Below are positions 16,927 to 27,158 of a stretch of DNA of 64,000 nt, in pieces; position 1 is the stretch's first letter; each line of letters opens with the position of its first letter. Origin of the DNA: Arthrobacter sp. Bz4. GTDB lineage: Bacteria > Actinomycetota > Actinomycetes > Actinomycetales > Micrococcaceae. The stretch spans positions 186,001 to 250,000 of the forward strand of contig NZ_QDAE01000003.1 in assembly GCF_003075455.1 (NCBI RefSeq), in the 5' to 3' direction. A program made the position numbers and the translations under genes. Under the pieces are notes generated by a model. It was not told where the DNA came from. It saw nothing but the letters and a program-made list of their open reading frames with translations, and did no database searches.

Positions 16927-18465
16927 GTGAATATCGCCAGCGAACTCAAGCTGACAGCTGTCACCAAGGACTCCAAGAAGACCGCCGGTGACGCCCTGGT
17001 AATCGGCGTCGGCCAACAGTCCGGCGGACCAGTCCTGCTCGACTCCCCGCTCTCGGCGAAGGACGCGGCTGCCCTTGCCGACTCCCTCCCAATGCTCGGC
17101 ATTACCGGCGGCGCTGACGAGGTTCGCAGGCTGCCCGGCCTGGAGGGCAGCGCTGCGGAGATTCTGGTGCTGACCGGCGTCGGCCGTCTCCCAGCTGACG
17201 GAGCGATCACCCCCGAGGCACTGCGCCGTGCCGCAGGCGCTGCAATCCGTCAGCTCATCGGACTTGATTCGGTGACCATCGCGCTGCCCGCACCGACAGT
17301 CGCCGACGCCGCAGCAGTGGCCGAGGGCGCAGCAATGGGTGCCTACTCCTACACTGAACACCGCTCCGCCCAGGCAGCAAAGAACGGATCGCCCGCCAAG
17401 GAACCGGTCAGCAGCGTCACCATCGTGACTCCCGCCGCGCAAGACAAGTCCTTGAAGGCCGCCCTCAACCGTGCAGCCATCCTGGGCCGCGGCGTCAACA
17501 TCACCCGCTCGCTGGTCAACCAGCCACCCAGCCACCTGTACCCGGAAACTTTCGCGCAGGCCGCCAAGGATCTGACCAAGGGTCTGCCGATCAAGGTCAC
17601 GGTGCTGGATGAGAAGCGCCTGGAAAAAGAAGGCTATGGCGGAATTCTCGGCGTCGGGAAGGGCTCGTCCCGCCAGCCCCGGTTGGTCAAGATTGAGTAC
17701 TCCCCCAGCTCGGCCAGCAAAAGCCTTGCCTTTGTTGGCAAGGGCATCACCTTCGACTCGGGCGGACTGTCCCTGAAGCCTGCTGCTGGCATGCAGACCA
17801 TGAAGCTCGACATGGCGGGCGCCGCCGTCGTGCTGAGCGCTGTCCTCGCCATTGCCGAGTTGGGCCTGCCCATCAAGGTGACCGGCTGGCTGTGCCTCGC
17901 CGAGAACATGCCATCGGGAAGCGCGCAGCGCCCCTCAGATGTGATGACCACCTACGGTGGCCGCACCGTCGAGGTCCTCAACACCGATGCCGAAGGCCGG
18001 CTGGTAATGGCCGACGCGCTGGCCGCTGCCAGCGAAGAGGCACCGGATGCCCTCATCGATATTGCCACCCTCACCGGCGCCCAGATGATCGCTTTGGGGC
18101 GCCGCGTCTCGGGTGTCATGGGCGACGATGACGTGGTTGATGCAGTCAAGGGTGCGGCGGACCGGTCCGGCGAGCTGTTCTGGCCGATGCCCCTGCCTGA
18201 GGAGCTCCGCCCGAGCCTCGACTCCCAGGTGGCTGACATTGCCAACATTGGCGAGAAATTCGGCGGCATGATGACCGCGGCGGTCTTCCTGCGCGAGTTT
18301 GTCGGCGAAGTCAACGGTCGGAAGATCCCCTGGGCGCACCTGGACATTGCCGGGCCTGCGTTCAACGAAGGCGCCGCACACGGCTACACGCCGAAGGAAG
18401 CCACCGGAGTCGGTGTCCGCACCCTGCTGGCATACGCCGAAGACATGGCCACCACCGCCAAGTAA
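16927..18465 (+). CDS. pepA: Leucyl aminopeptidase (M17)
   Basis: This dimetal aminopeptidase releases N-terminal residues from peptides. It has 512 residues; start GTG with GAGGAA upstream. An N-terminal macro-like domain (to about 175) precedes the catalytic domain. The latter carries the first metal/catalytic lysine block GKGITFDSGGLSLKP and MKLDMAGAA, and the signature NTDAEGRLVMADAL (about 350-363). All expected Lys, Asp and Glu ligands are visible. It is followed by lpd and the E2 gene, the order seen in M. tuberculosis (Rv2213-Rv2215 region). A strong hairpin follows at 18473-18509. Confidence 0.93.
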   Translation: MNIASELKLTAVTKDSKKTAGDALVIGVGQQSGGPVLLDSPLSAKDAAALADSLPMLGITGGADEVRRLPGLEGSAAEILVLTGVGRLPADGAITPEALRRAAGAAIRQLIGLDSVTIALPAPTVADAAAVAEGAAMGAYSYTEHRSAQAAKNGSPAKEPVSSVTIVTPAAQDKSLKAALNRAAILGRGVNITRSLVNQPPSHLYPETFAQAAKDLTKGLPIKVTVLDEKRLEKEGYGGILGVGKGSSRQPRLVKIEYSPSSASKSLAFVGKGITFDSGGLSLKPAAGMQTMKLDMAGAAVVLSAVLAIAELGLPIKVTGWLCLAENMPSGSAQRPSDVMTTYGGRTVEVLNTDAEGRLVMADALAAASEEAPDALIDIATLTGAQMIALGRRVSGVMGDDDVVDAVKGAADRSGELFWPMPLPEELRPSLDSQVADIANIGEKFGGMMTAAVFLREFVGEVNGRKIPWAHLDIAGPAFNEGAAHGYTPKEATGVGVRTLLAYAEDMATTAK

Positions 18466-18472
18466 GCCTGCT

Positions 18473-18509
18473 GGGCAGTTTCATCCCCGCAACAGGGGTG
18501 AGACTGCCC
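18473..18509 (+). terminator. Strong hairpin after pepA
   Basis: GGGCAGTTTCATCCCC (18473-18488) pairs with GGGGTGAGACTGCCC (18495-18509), with two G-U pairs and a 6-nt loop. It begins 8 bp after the pepA stop. No T run follows, so it may terminate inefficiently or protect the mRNA end. Confidence 0.6.
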
Positions 18510-18609
18510 ACATCAGGGCGGAGATCGCCCTTCATCAAGTAGATGCTGGCCGGATCTGGGGATAGGGTAAGTCCTGATCACACCAAGTATTCCGCCAAAA
18601 TCATCAACC

Positions 18610-18629
18610 GACGGGCGCACTAGCCCGTC
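18610..18629 (+). promoter_or_regulatory. Stem-loop in the lpd leader
   Basis: GACGGGC (18610-18616) and GCCCGTC (18623-18629) form a perfect stem with a 6-nt loop, 25 bp before the lpd start and just before its GAGGGAG SD. It may be an operator or an mRNA structure. Confidence 0.35.
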
Positions 18630-18654
18630 ACAGATTACGCGAGGGAGCGTCCAA

Positions 18655-20036
18655 GTGGCCGATACGGCAGCTGCGCAAGAATTCGACATCCTGATTCTGG
18701 GCGGAGGCAGCGGTGGCTATGCCGCCGCACTCCGAGCCGTCCAGCTGGGATTCACCGTGGGACTCATCGAGAAGGGCAAACTCGGTGGCACCTGCCTACA
18801 CAACGGGTGTATCCCTACCAAGGCACTGCTGCACTCGGCCGAGGTCGCCGATACGGCGCGCTCCTCCGAGAAATACGGTATCAAGGCGACATTCGAGTCG
18901 ATCGACATGCCTGCGGTCAACGCCTACAAGGACGGCATCATTGCCGGTAAGTACAAGGGCCTGCAGGGATTGATCAAGTCCAAGGGCATCACGGTCATCG
19001 AGGGCGCAGGCAAGCTCACCGCCACCAACACGGTTGAAGTGGATGGCACTTCCTACACCGGCAAGAACATCATCCTGGCTACCGGTTCCTACTCCCGCAC
19101 CCTCCCGGGTCTCGAAATTGGCGGGAAGGTCATCAATTCTGATCATGCCCTGAAAATGGAAACGCTCCCCAAGAAGGCCATCGTGCTCGGCGGCGGCGTC
19201 ATCGGTTGCGAATTCGCTTCCGTGTGGAAGTCCTTCGGCGTCGACGTCACCATCATCGAGGGCCTCCCGTCACTGGTTGCCAATGAGGACGCCACCATCG
19301 TCAAGGCGTTCGAACGGGCCTTCAAGAAGCGCGGCATCAACTTCAACACCGGAACCTTCTTCGAAAAGGTCGAGCAGAACGACGACGGCGTCGTCGTCAC
19401 GCTGGCCGACGGGAAGACCTTCGAAGCAGACCTGATGCTGGTCGCCGTCGGCCGTGGTCCCGTCACTGAAGGACTCGGCTACGAAGAGGCCGGCGTCACC
19501 ATTGATCGCGGCTTCGTGATCACCGATGAGCGTCTGCACACCGGCGTCGAGAACATCTACGCCGTTGGCGACATCGTTCCCGGCCTTCAACTCGCGCACC
19601 GTGGGTTCCAGCAGGGCATTTTCGTCGCCGAGGAGATCGCCGGCCTGAAACCGGTCATCGTCGAAGACGTCAACATCCCCAAGGTCACGTACAGCGAACC
19701 CGAAATCGCGTCGGTGGGTCTCACCGAGAAGGCCGCCAAAGAAAAGCTCGGCGAGGACAAGGTCCTCACCCAGGAATACAACCTTGCTGGCAACGGCAAG
19801 ACCTCCATCCTGGGGTCGGCTGGCCTGGTGAAACTCGTCAGCGAGAAGGACGGGCCAGTAGTCGGGGTGCACATGATCGGCACCCGGATGGGCGAACAGA
19901 TCGGTGAAGCACAGCTCATCGTGAACTGGGAAGCTACCCAGAGGACGTGGCGCAGCTGATCCACGCCCACCCCACCCAGAACGAAGCGCTGGGCGAAGCA
20001 CACCTCGCCCTTGCAGGTAAGGCGCTGCACGGATAA
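18655..20036 (+). pseudogene. lpd: Dihydrolipoyl dehydrogenase (E3), frameshifted near the 3' end
   Basis: E3 of the 2-oxoacid dehydrogenase complexes reoxidises dihydrolipoamide to make NADH. The GTG start (SD GAGGGAG) opens a protein with the FAD motif GGGSGGYAAA, the redox disulfide GGTCLHNGCIPTK, the NAD motif GGGVIGCEFAS and the second FAD motif YAVGDIVPG. The frame as written ends after 434 residues at 19959 with an aberrant tail. Reading on after adding one base between 19932 and 19936 restores EAYPEDVAQLIHAHPTQNEA and a normal end at 20036. The restored piece contains the family's catalytic HxHPT motif, so the truncated product should be inactive. Given how needed E3 is, a sequence error, or a second lpd elsewhere, is likely. 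Confidence 0.88.
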
Positions 20037-20091
20037 CCGTGCACTAAGCTCGCAACTAAGCGTTCCACCAGCATTACTCGCAACCTTGGCG

Positions 20092-20129
20092 CTGCGGTGC
20101 CGGCCCCCTCCACGGGGCCAGCACCGCAG
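20092..20129 (+). promoter_or_regulatory. GC-rich hairpin between lpd and the E2 gene
   Basis: CTGCGGTGC (20092-20100) pairs with GCACCGCAG (20121-20129), with an inner GGCCCC/GGGGCC stem. It sits 32 bp before the E2 start. It may attenuate or process the lpd-E2 transcript; no T tract follows. Confidence 0.45.
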
Positions 20130-20161
20130 GGCAAAAACTATTCAGGAGAAACGGGGACACT

Positions 20162-21982
20162 ATGTCTGAATCCGTCAACTTACCCGCCCTCGGCGAAAGC
20201 GTTACCGAAGGCACCGTTACACGCTGGCTCAAGGCGGTCGGCGACCGCGTGGAGGTTGACGAACCCCTACTCGAGGTGTCCACCGACAAGGTCGACACTG
20301 AGATCCCGTCGCCAATTGCCGGGGTCATCGAGGAAATCCTTGTAGCCGAGGACGAGACCGCTGAAGTCGGAGCGCCGCTGGTGCGCATCGGCGACGGGTC
20401 GGGCGGCTCGGACGACTCCGCTGCGTCGGGGGACGCGGCCGAGGAGCCTGCCGCAGAGGCCGAAGAGCCCGCAGCTGAAGAACCAGCCGCCGAGCCCGAG
20501 CCCGAGGAGAAAGCCCCCGAGCCCGCCGCTGCCGAGTCCTCCGCTGACTCCGCTGACTCCGCTGACGACTCGTCAGGCGGCGAGAGCACCGAGGTGACCC
20601 TTCCCGCCCTCGGCGAAAGCGTCACCGAAGGAACCGTCACCCGGTGGCTCAAGGAAGTTGGCGACGACGTCGAGGTGGACGAGCCCCTGCTTGAAGTCTC
20701 CACCGACAAGGTCGATACCGAAATTCCGTCGCCAGTCGCAGGGAAGCTGCAGGAAATCCGGGTTGGTGAGGACGAGACCGTCGAGGTTGGCGCAGTGCTC
20801 GCCGTCATCGGCTCCGGCGGATCTGCTCCGGCCAAGGCAGAAGCTGGCGCTGAGCCGGTCGCTGCTGCGTCGTCGGAAGAGCGTGAAGAGCCAGTAGCAG
20901 AGCCTGCCAAGACGGAGGACGCCCCGAAGGAAGAGGCTCCCGCACCGAAGGAAGAGGCCAAGCCGGCTGCACCCAAGGCGGCCGAAGTGAAGCCCGCCGA
21001 GAAGAAGCCCGCGGCGGACAAATCCTCCGAGGACAAGTCGGGCGGTTCCGATGCAGCCTACGTGACTCCCCTGGTGCGTAAGCTCGCGAACCAGCAGAAC
21101 GTCGATCTGCAGTCCGTGAAGGGCACTGGAGTGGGCGGTCGCATCCGCAAGCAGGACGTGCTGGAAGCCGCTGAGGCAGCCAAGAAAGCACCCGAGCCAG
21201 CTGCAGCTCCCGCTGCACCAGCAGCTCCAGCACCGGCAGCGCCGTCGCCTGAGGCCTCGAAGCTGCGTGGCACCGTCGAGAAGGCGCCACGCATCCGCCA
21301 GACCATTGCCCGGCGGATGCGTGAATCGCTTGAGGTGTCCGCCCAGCTGACCCAGGTCATCGAAGTGGATATGAGCAGGGTGGCGCGACTGCGTACCTCA
21401 GCGAAGGACAGTTTCCAGGCCCAGAACGGCGCGAAGCTGACCTTCCTCCCGTTCATCTCCAAGGCCGTCACCGAGGCGCTCAAGCAGCACCCAAAGCTGA
21501 ACGCATCCTTCGATGAAGAAGCCAAGGAAATCACGTACCACGACGCCGAGCACCTGGCGATCGCCGTGGACACGGAAAAGGGTCTGCTGGTTCCCGTCAT
21601 CAACGATGCCGGTAACCTCAACCTGGCTGGCCTGGCGAAGAAGATTGCCGACGTCGGCTCCCGGACCAAGAGCGGGAAGATCGGTCCGGATGAGCTGTCG
21701 GGCGGTACCTTCACGATCACGAACATCGGGTCGGTCGGCGCACTGTTCGACACCCCGATCATCAACCAGCCTCAGGTGGGAATCCTGGGCACCGGTGCGA
21801 TCGTCAAGCGTCCCGTGGTGGTGACCGCCGACGGCGAGGACACCATCGCCATCCGGTCCATGATGTACCTCAGCTTGACCTACGACCACCGCCTGGTCGA
21901 TGGTGCCGACGCTGGCCGCTTCCTGCAGTCATTGAAGGCACGCCTTGAAGCCGGCGCATTCGAATCGGATCTCGGCCTGTAA
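20162..21982 (+). CDS. sucB: Lipoylated E2 component (dihydrolipoamide acyltransferase), SucB/DlaT type
   Basis: The 606-residue acyltransferase core subunit has two near-identical lipoyl domains (about 3-75 and 143-215), each with the lipoyl-lysine site STDKVDTE. Ala/Glu/Pro linkers join them to an E3-binding domain (about 298-340, [15 protein letters not shown]). The catalytic domain (about 375-606) has the active-site motif YDHRLVDGA. The family is named 2-oxoglutarate dehydrogenase E2 (SucB), but its M. tuberculosis counterpart Rv2215 (DlaT) works in pyruvate dehydrogenase, and actinobacteria carry 2-oxoglutarate E2 activity on OdhA/Kgd. The substrate here is therefore probably acetyl rather than succinyl. 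lipB and lipA downstream supply the cofactor. Confidence 0.92.
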   Translation: MSESVNLPALGESVTEGTVTRWLKAVGDRVEVDEPLLEVSTDKVDTEIPSPIAGVIEEILVAEDETAEVGAPLVRIGDGSGGSDDSAASGDAAEEPAAEAEEPAAEEPAAEPEPEEKAPEPAAAESSADSADSADDSSGGESTEVTLPALGESVTEGTVTRWLKEVGDDVEVDEPLLEVSTDKVDTEIPSPVAGKLQEIRVGEDETVEVGAVLAVIGSGGSAPAKAEAGAEPVAAASSEEREEPVAEPAKTEDAPKEEAPAPKEEAKPAAPKAAEVKPAEKKPAADKSSEDKSGGSDAAYVTPLVRKLANQQNVDLQSVKGTGVGGRIRKQDVLEAAEAAKKAPEPAAAPAAPAAPAPAAPSPEASKLRGTVEKAPRIRQTIARRMRESLEVSAQLTQVIEVDMSRVARLRTSAKDSFQAQNGAKLTFLPFISKAVTEALKQHPKLNASFDEEAKEITYHDAEHLAIAVDTEKGLLVPVINDAGNLNLAGLAKKIADVGSRTKSGKIGPDELSGGTFTITNIGSVGALFDTPIINQPQVGILGTGAIVKRPVVVTADGEDTIAIRSMMYLSLTYDHRLVDGADAGRFLQSLKARLEAGAFESDLGL

Positions 21983-22029
21983 CACGCACCATCCCCGAGG
22001 TCAGTAATCAACCATGAAGGAGAACAGTT

Positions 22030-22461
22030 ATGGCTACAGTACGTAACGCCCACACCGTCTGGAGCGGCAACCTGCAGGCCGGAAGCGGCCAGGTCAGCCT
22101 CGACAGTTCGGGACTTGGCACCTACGACGTCACCTGGAAAGCCCGTTCGGAGGAAGCAGGCGGCAAGACCAGCCCTGAAGAGCTGATTGCTGCCGCCCAC
22201 TCCTCATGCTTCTCCATGGCGTTCAGCCTGGCGCTCAGCGAGGAAGGCAAGACGGCCGACCGGATTGAGACCAAAGCCGAGGTTGATTTTGTGCCCGGTG
22301 AAGGAATCACCGCCATCCGGCTGATCCTGAACGCTGCGATCCCGGACATTGAGGACGCTGATTTCCAGCGGATCGCCGAGTCCGCCAAGACCGGCTGCCC
22401 TGTGTCCCAGGCCTTGGCCGGGGTCAAAAGCATCACTGTTGAGGCAACCCTGCAGTCCTAG
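22030..22461 (+). CDS. osmC: OsmC family thiol peroxidase
   Basis: This 143-residue protein belongs to the OsmC/Ohr group, which reduces organic hydroperoxides with a pair of cysteines. Both are present: one in AHSSCFSMAFS (about residue 60) and one in TGCPVSQAL (about 125). The KTSPEELIAAAHSSC stretch is the standard OsmC signature. The SD AAGGAG fits the ATG. In some actinobacteria OsmC-type enzymes are reduced through the Lpd/E2 lipoyl system, so its place right after E2 may be functional. A strong terminator follows. Confidence 0.9.
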   Translation: MATVRNAHTVWSGNLQAGSGQVSLDSSGLGTYDVTWKARSEEAGGKTSPEELIAAAHSSCFSMAFSLALSEEGKTADRIETKAEVDFVPGEGITAIRLILNAAIPDIEDADFQRIAESAKTGCPVSQALAGVKSITVEATLQS

Positions 22462-22469
22462 TTCCACGC

Positions 22470-22512
22470 AAAAGAGGCGGCCAACCGGATATCCGGTTGA
22501 CCGCCTCTTTTG
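22470..22512. terminator. Bidirectional Rho-independent terminator
   Basis: AAAAGAGGCGG-CCAACCGGAT and its complement ending CCGCCTCTTTT form a long, almost perfect stem with A and T runs on both sides. It separates osmC (+) from the tricorn-like protease gene (-). Confidence 0.92.
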
Positions 22513-22526
22513 TTTTCCCCGGAGGG

Positions 22527-25500
22527 TTAGCTCTTCGTCGGCCGTGGCGGTAACGGGCCCGGGTTGAGCTGGGGGTGGTTGGTCCGCACTGGCGGTACAT
22601 CGGTGGGTAGCTCGGAGATCATCTCCCGCAGGATTGCGACACCCTGCTCCAGCTGAGGATCTTCCCCAGCCGCATAGGCGTGCGGCGGGAACGGGACCTC
22701 GATATCGGGGTCCACTCCGTAGTTCTCCACACCCCACCCGACGCCGCCGGTCATCCAGAATGCGTATCGCGGCTGTGTGACGGCGGTGCCGTCGGCCAGC
22801 GCGAACCGGCCATCGATTCCGACGACGCCACCCCAGGTGCGCGTGCCGATGACGGGCCCGATGCCCCTGAGTTTGGCTACCTGGGTGATGATGTCGCCGT
22901 CGGATCCCGCGAACTCATCCGTGAGGATGACCACGGGTCCGCGCGGGGCATGCGCGGGATAGGTACCTGGTTGCTCACCACGGGGGAAGGACCAGGCGGT
23001 GACCTTCCTGCCAATGAGTTCGGCCACGAGTTGCGAGGTGTGGCCGCCACGGTTGCGTCGCACGTCGACCACCAGGCCGTCGCGTGCGGTTTCACGGTCA
23101 AGATCACGGTGCAATTGCGCCCAGCCGCGCGCCACCATGTCCGGGATGTGAAGGTAGCCGAAGCTGCCGCCCGAGGCCTGGTGGACGATTGCCCGGTTGG
23201 CGTTGACCCAATTCTGGTAGCGCAGGCGTTCCTCACTGCGAAGCGGAACTACTGCAACGCGCCGGACTGATGCGGCGTGGGTTTCATCCCCTGCGCTTTC
23301 CTCCGTGTCCTCCCCTGCGTCTTGTCTTGAGGGCCGGAGAACTGTGAGTTCGACCGTTCGGCCGGCGGCACCGGTAAGGAGCACGGCCGGGCCGTGGGCC
23401 AACGGTACTGGGACACCGTCCACCGCTGCGATGATATCTCCCTCGGCGACTGCCACCCCTGGCGCAGTCAGAGGGGAGACCGCCTGCGGATCGGAGGACT
23501 CCCCGGCGAAGATGCGTTGCACCACCCAGCCGTGGGCTGATGGGGCCAACTCGGCGCCGAGGAAACCCTGTGCGCCGGTTCCCGGTCCCCGAACAGCAGC
23601 GGAGTGACATAGGCGTGGGATGTCCCCAGCTCCCCGTGAACCTCCCACAGGACGTCCACCAGGTCGTCGTGCGACCCGAGCCGCTCCACCAGGGGACGAT
23701 ACCGGTCCCGGATGGCTGGCCAGTCCACGCCGCCCATATCTTCGGCCCAGAAGAAGTCACGCTGCAACCGCCAGGTCTCGTCGAATGCCTGACGCCACAC
23801 GCTGACCGGGTCGAGGAGCACCCGGATCCGGCCCAGGTCCACCTCGACGTGGTCGGGTGAGTCCTTCTCCACCTTGCCCTTGGTTGGGACAGCAGTCACC
23901 TTCCCGGCGTGGATGAGCACAACCCTGCCGCCGTCGGCGCTAACTTCGAAACTGTCGACCTCGGCTGCCAGTGGCTCCGCGTCGCGTTTCGCGAGGTCGA
24001 AGCGCTCCAACCGTTTCGCCGGATCTTTGGCCGTGGTGGTGGCCCGACCGTCACCGGTCACACCGAAGCGCTCGGTTGCCGTCCACAGCAACGCGCCATC
24101 CACCGCGCGAAGTCCCTCATAGCCGCCCTGGGGCACGGGTACCGCAACGATCCGCTCTGCCAGTCGATCAGGATCGACGACGACGCACAGGTCCGGTTCG
24201 CCGTCGTCGTCCCTGCCGCCCGCGGACCGCTGGGATCCGGCGGCCCCCAAGGCTTCTGTGGAATGCACCGACGGCCCAAACGGTGACGGCGTGTCAGCGG
24301 CGAGGGCCACCAGGAAGGGTTTCGTGGACACCGGGAAGCTCAGGTCAAAACGGTGGGTGTCATACACCGGGTCAAAGCTGCGGTCTGAAAGGAAGGCCAG
24401 GTACCGGCAGTCGCGGGTAAACACGGGTGAGTGATCCCGGAACCGGCCATCGGTCACATTGAGGATCTCGGCACCGGGCTCCGCCCGGGCCAGCCGGACC
24501 CGGGTCCTGGCACCTTCACCCGTTACCGGTTCCGCCCAGGTGAGCCACTGCGAGTCAGGGGAAAACGCCAGGTCATCGACCGCGCCGTGGGTGGTTGAGC
24601 CCAGGGTGAAGAGTTCGCCGGTGGAGATCTGGAGGAGCAGGATTTGTCCCATCTCGCCGGCCACAGCCACGCGGGTTCCGTCGGGACTGGTGACCAGGTT
24701 GCTGGCCCGGAACGGTCCATCGAATGCCCACCGCGACAGGCCTGCCGCTGCTGCTATGTCCTGTGCGGTGACAATGTCCGAGTCGGGCGCGCCCCCTTCG
24801 GACTGGGTTTCATCACCGGGCTGGGGCTTCGCCCCGGGCTGGTGCCCGGAACCCGAGGGGACGTCAGCGCCGGGGCGGCCTGCGCCGTCGGACGTTCTGA
24901 CCGCGGGAACGGGGGCCGGCAGATCCGGCTCCTGCGCTGCGTGTGTTGAGGGACCGGCGGCGGCCGATGAGGTGGATTCTGACGCAGGACTGTCGGTGCC
25001 GGCGGAAAGGCCCGCGTCAAAGACGTTGCGGATATACAGCGCTTCTTCACCATCGTGGTCGGCGATGTAGGCCACACGGTCGACGCCGAGGGGCCGCCCC
25101 AGCCGCGCGCGAACACCCGCGGTGGCCTCCACCACGCGTGACGGTCCATCCCGGTGCGTCAGCCAGTGCAGGGTGCCGTGGCTCTCGACGACGCTGGCAG
25201 ACCCCGTCGCTACCGGGGTGGCTGCCGCGAGGTGTCTGACCACGTTCAGCGGCTGGGGGCGCCGTCCGGTGGTGGCTGAGCCGAGTGAGATATCAAGTTT
25301 GACCGGTTCAGCATCGAGCGACTGCAGCAGCCAGATCGATCCCGCGGACTCAAACACAATCCGGGTGCCATCGGAGGTGGCATGCCGTACGTAGAACTCC
25401 TCGTGGTCGGTGTGGCGTTGCAGGTCCTCACCCTGGGGTGTCACGGAGTACAGGTTGCCGTAGCCTTCGTGGTCAGACAGGAAAGCCAGCCGGTTATTGA

Positions 25501-26101
25501 TCCACATCGGATCGGCCAGGTTGCCGTCGAGCTCGGGGAGGAACCGGGCGAAGTCCCCCGACCCGTCCGCATCCATCCAGAGTTTGCCGGCTGTTCCGCC
25601 GCGGTATCGCTTCCACCAGGCGGGCTCGCGGGTCAGAACGCTGGAAATGACGAGGGGACGCTCGTCGCCGACAGCCGGGCCGGGCACTATCGCATCGAGT
25701 GGTCCGTAGGGGAACGCGGTTTGGGCGGAGCCGTCCAGCGGGACCCGGTAGCCCCAGGCGTGGCGCGGGTCCTCGTGTCGGAACGCGCTGGTGGCGATGA
25801 CCTCCCCGTCGGCCGTGAAGCCTCGAACCTTCGTGCTCTGGTGGCCCCAATAGGTCAGTCTGCGGAAGTTTCCGCCCTCGGTGTCGGCGGCGACAACCTC
25901 GGGTGCACCCGCCTGGGTGACGGTCCAGGCGATGGTTGCTCCGTCGGGAGAGAATCGGGGCCCGCGGGCAGGCAGCTGCATTGCTGAGATCCGCCAGGCG
26001 CGTCCCCCCGACAATGGTGCGACCCAGACATCGTTTTCTGCTACGAAAGTGAGCAGGTCACCGTGGACATGTGGAAAGCGCAAATAGTGTGAGGAACCCA
26101 T
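22527..26101 (-). pseudogene. Tricorn-like S41 peptidase, split by a frameshift
   Basis: Two overlapping minus-strand frames make one protein of about 1190 residues. The 5' part (26101 to about 23570) carries the N-terminal beta-propeller built of TolB/WD40-like repeats (AWRISAMQLPARGPRFSPDG and similar) and the start of the core (SHAYVTPLLFGDREPAH). The 3' part resumes with QGFLGAELAP, then a PDZ domain and the S41 core with EFAGSDGD holding the likely serine nucleophile and the WGGVVGID loop. The frames join if one base is added near 23570. Tricorn homologues trim peptides downstream of the proteasome. A Pro/Ser/Gly-rich insert of about 80 residues (about 375-450) interrupts the propeller region. 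Broken gene or sequence error cannot be told apart here. Confidence 0.87.
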
Positions 26102-26219
26102 CCGACGATCATAGCCACGAACCTTGTTGGCAGTGGCGTCGAGGGGCCGCGGGGAAGCCCGTCCTCACGGCCGGAGCCTGTGGTTCCCATTGGGACCGTC
26201 GGGGTGGTGGGATAGGGGT

Positions 26220-27113
26220 ATGAGAATTCTGATTTCCGGTGCATCCGGAACCATTGGCAAGGCCTTCATCAAACAGCTGGAACCGGGAAAACATCAGGTG
26301 AAACGGCTCGTCCGCCGGGCCCCGTCGGGGCCTGACGAAGTCCAGTGGGATCCTGTGGCCGGAGGCCTCGATCCGGCGATCATGGATGCCACCGATGCAG
26401 TGGTCAACCTATCGGGCGCGGGCATCGCCGGGGCGCCGTGGACGAGGAGTTACAAGGAAACGCTGTACTCCTCACGGCTGACCGCGACCCGCACCCTGGT
26501 CGAGAGCATGCGTCGGGCAGATTCACCGCCGACAGTATTCCTCAGCCAGTCGGCGTCTGGCTACTACGGCAACCGGGGGTCCGAGGTTTTGCCGGAGAGC
26601 GCAGCCTCGGGTGATTTGCTGCTCTCTGACATCTGTCGGCGGTGGGAAGCTGAGGCACTCCGGGCGCCCTCGTCGGTACGTACTGTCCTCATGCGAACCG
26701 GTGTGGTGATGTCCACCAGCGGCGGCGCGCTGCCCAAGTTGCTGGTCCCGCTGCGATTTTTTGTGGGCGGGCCGTTGGGATCGGGAAACCAGTGGTGGCC
26801 GTGGGTGACCCTTGATGATCAGGTTCGAGCGATGGCGTTCCTCCTTGAGGCTGAGGTCAGCGGACCGGTCAACATCTCCTCGCCTTCCCCCGCGACGCTG
26901 ACCGACCTGACCGAGGCTCTCGGTGCTGCGTTGAACCGGCCCACCCGCTTCAGGGTTCCTGAGTGGGTCCTGACCGCGGTCCTTGGCCAGCTGGCCAAGG
27001 AGTTGTTACTGCCAAGCGCACGGCTTGACCCCACAGTGCTCAAGAATGCGGGATTCAAATTCCGGCACAGTTCATTGGACGACCTGGCCCGATGGGTTCG
27101 CGAGTCCCGATAA
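26220..27113 (+). CDS. TIGR01777 family NAD(P)-dependent epimerase/nucleotide-sugar-like protein
   Basis: I start at ATG 26220 (MRILISGASGTIG), where the Rossmann motif must lie; the longer frame adds 32 unrelated residues. The 297-residue protein has GASGTIG, then VVNLSGAGIAG and SQSASGYYGNRG with the short-chain dehydrogenase tyrosine. The C-terminal DUF1731 part ends with FKFRHSSLDDLARW. This is the TIGR01777 family (YfcH, and Rv2216 of M. tuberculosis). The reaction is unknown. In M. tuberculosis it sits between dlaT and lipB, and the same order is kept here. Confidence 0.9.
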   Translation: MRILISGASGTIGKAFIKQLEPGKHQVKRLVRRAPSGPDEVQWDPVAGGLDPAIMDATDAVVNLSGAGIAGAPWTRSYKETLYSSRLTATRTLVESMRRADSPPTVFLSQSASGYYGNRGSEVLPESAASGDLLLSDICRRWEAEALRAPSSVRTVLMRTGVVMSTSGGALPKLLVPLRFFVGGPLGSGNQWWPWVTLDDQVRAMAFLLEAEVSGPVNISSPSPATLTDLTEALGAALNRPTRFRVPEWVLTAVLGQLAKELLLPSARLDPTVLKNAGFKFRHSSLDDLARWVRESR

Positions 27114-27158
27114 CCGAGCCGGAACAACACCAACAAACAACGGGCGGCGCCCCGGGTT

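Noticed and set aside
23560-23580. Programmed ribosomal frameshifting in the tricorn-like gene
   Set aside because: No slippery heptamer or following pseudoknot was noticed at the junction, and two other genes show similar single-base losses.
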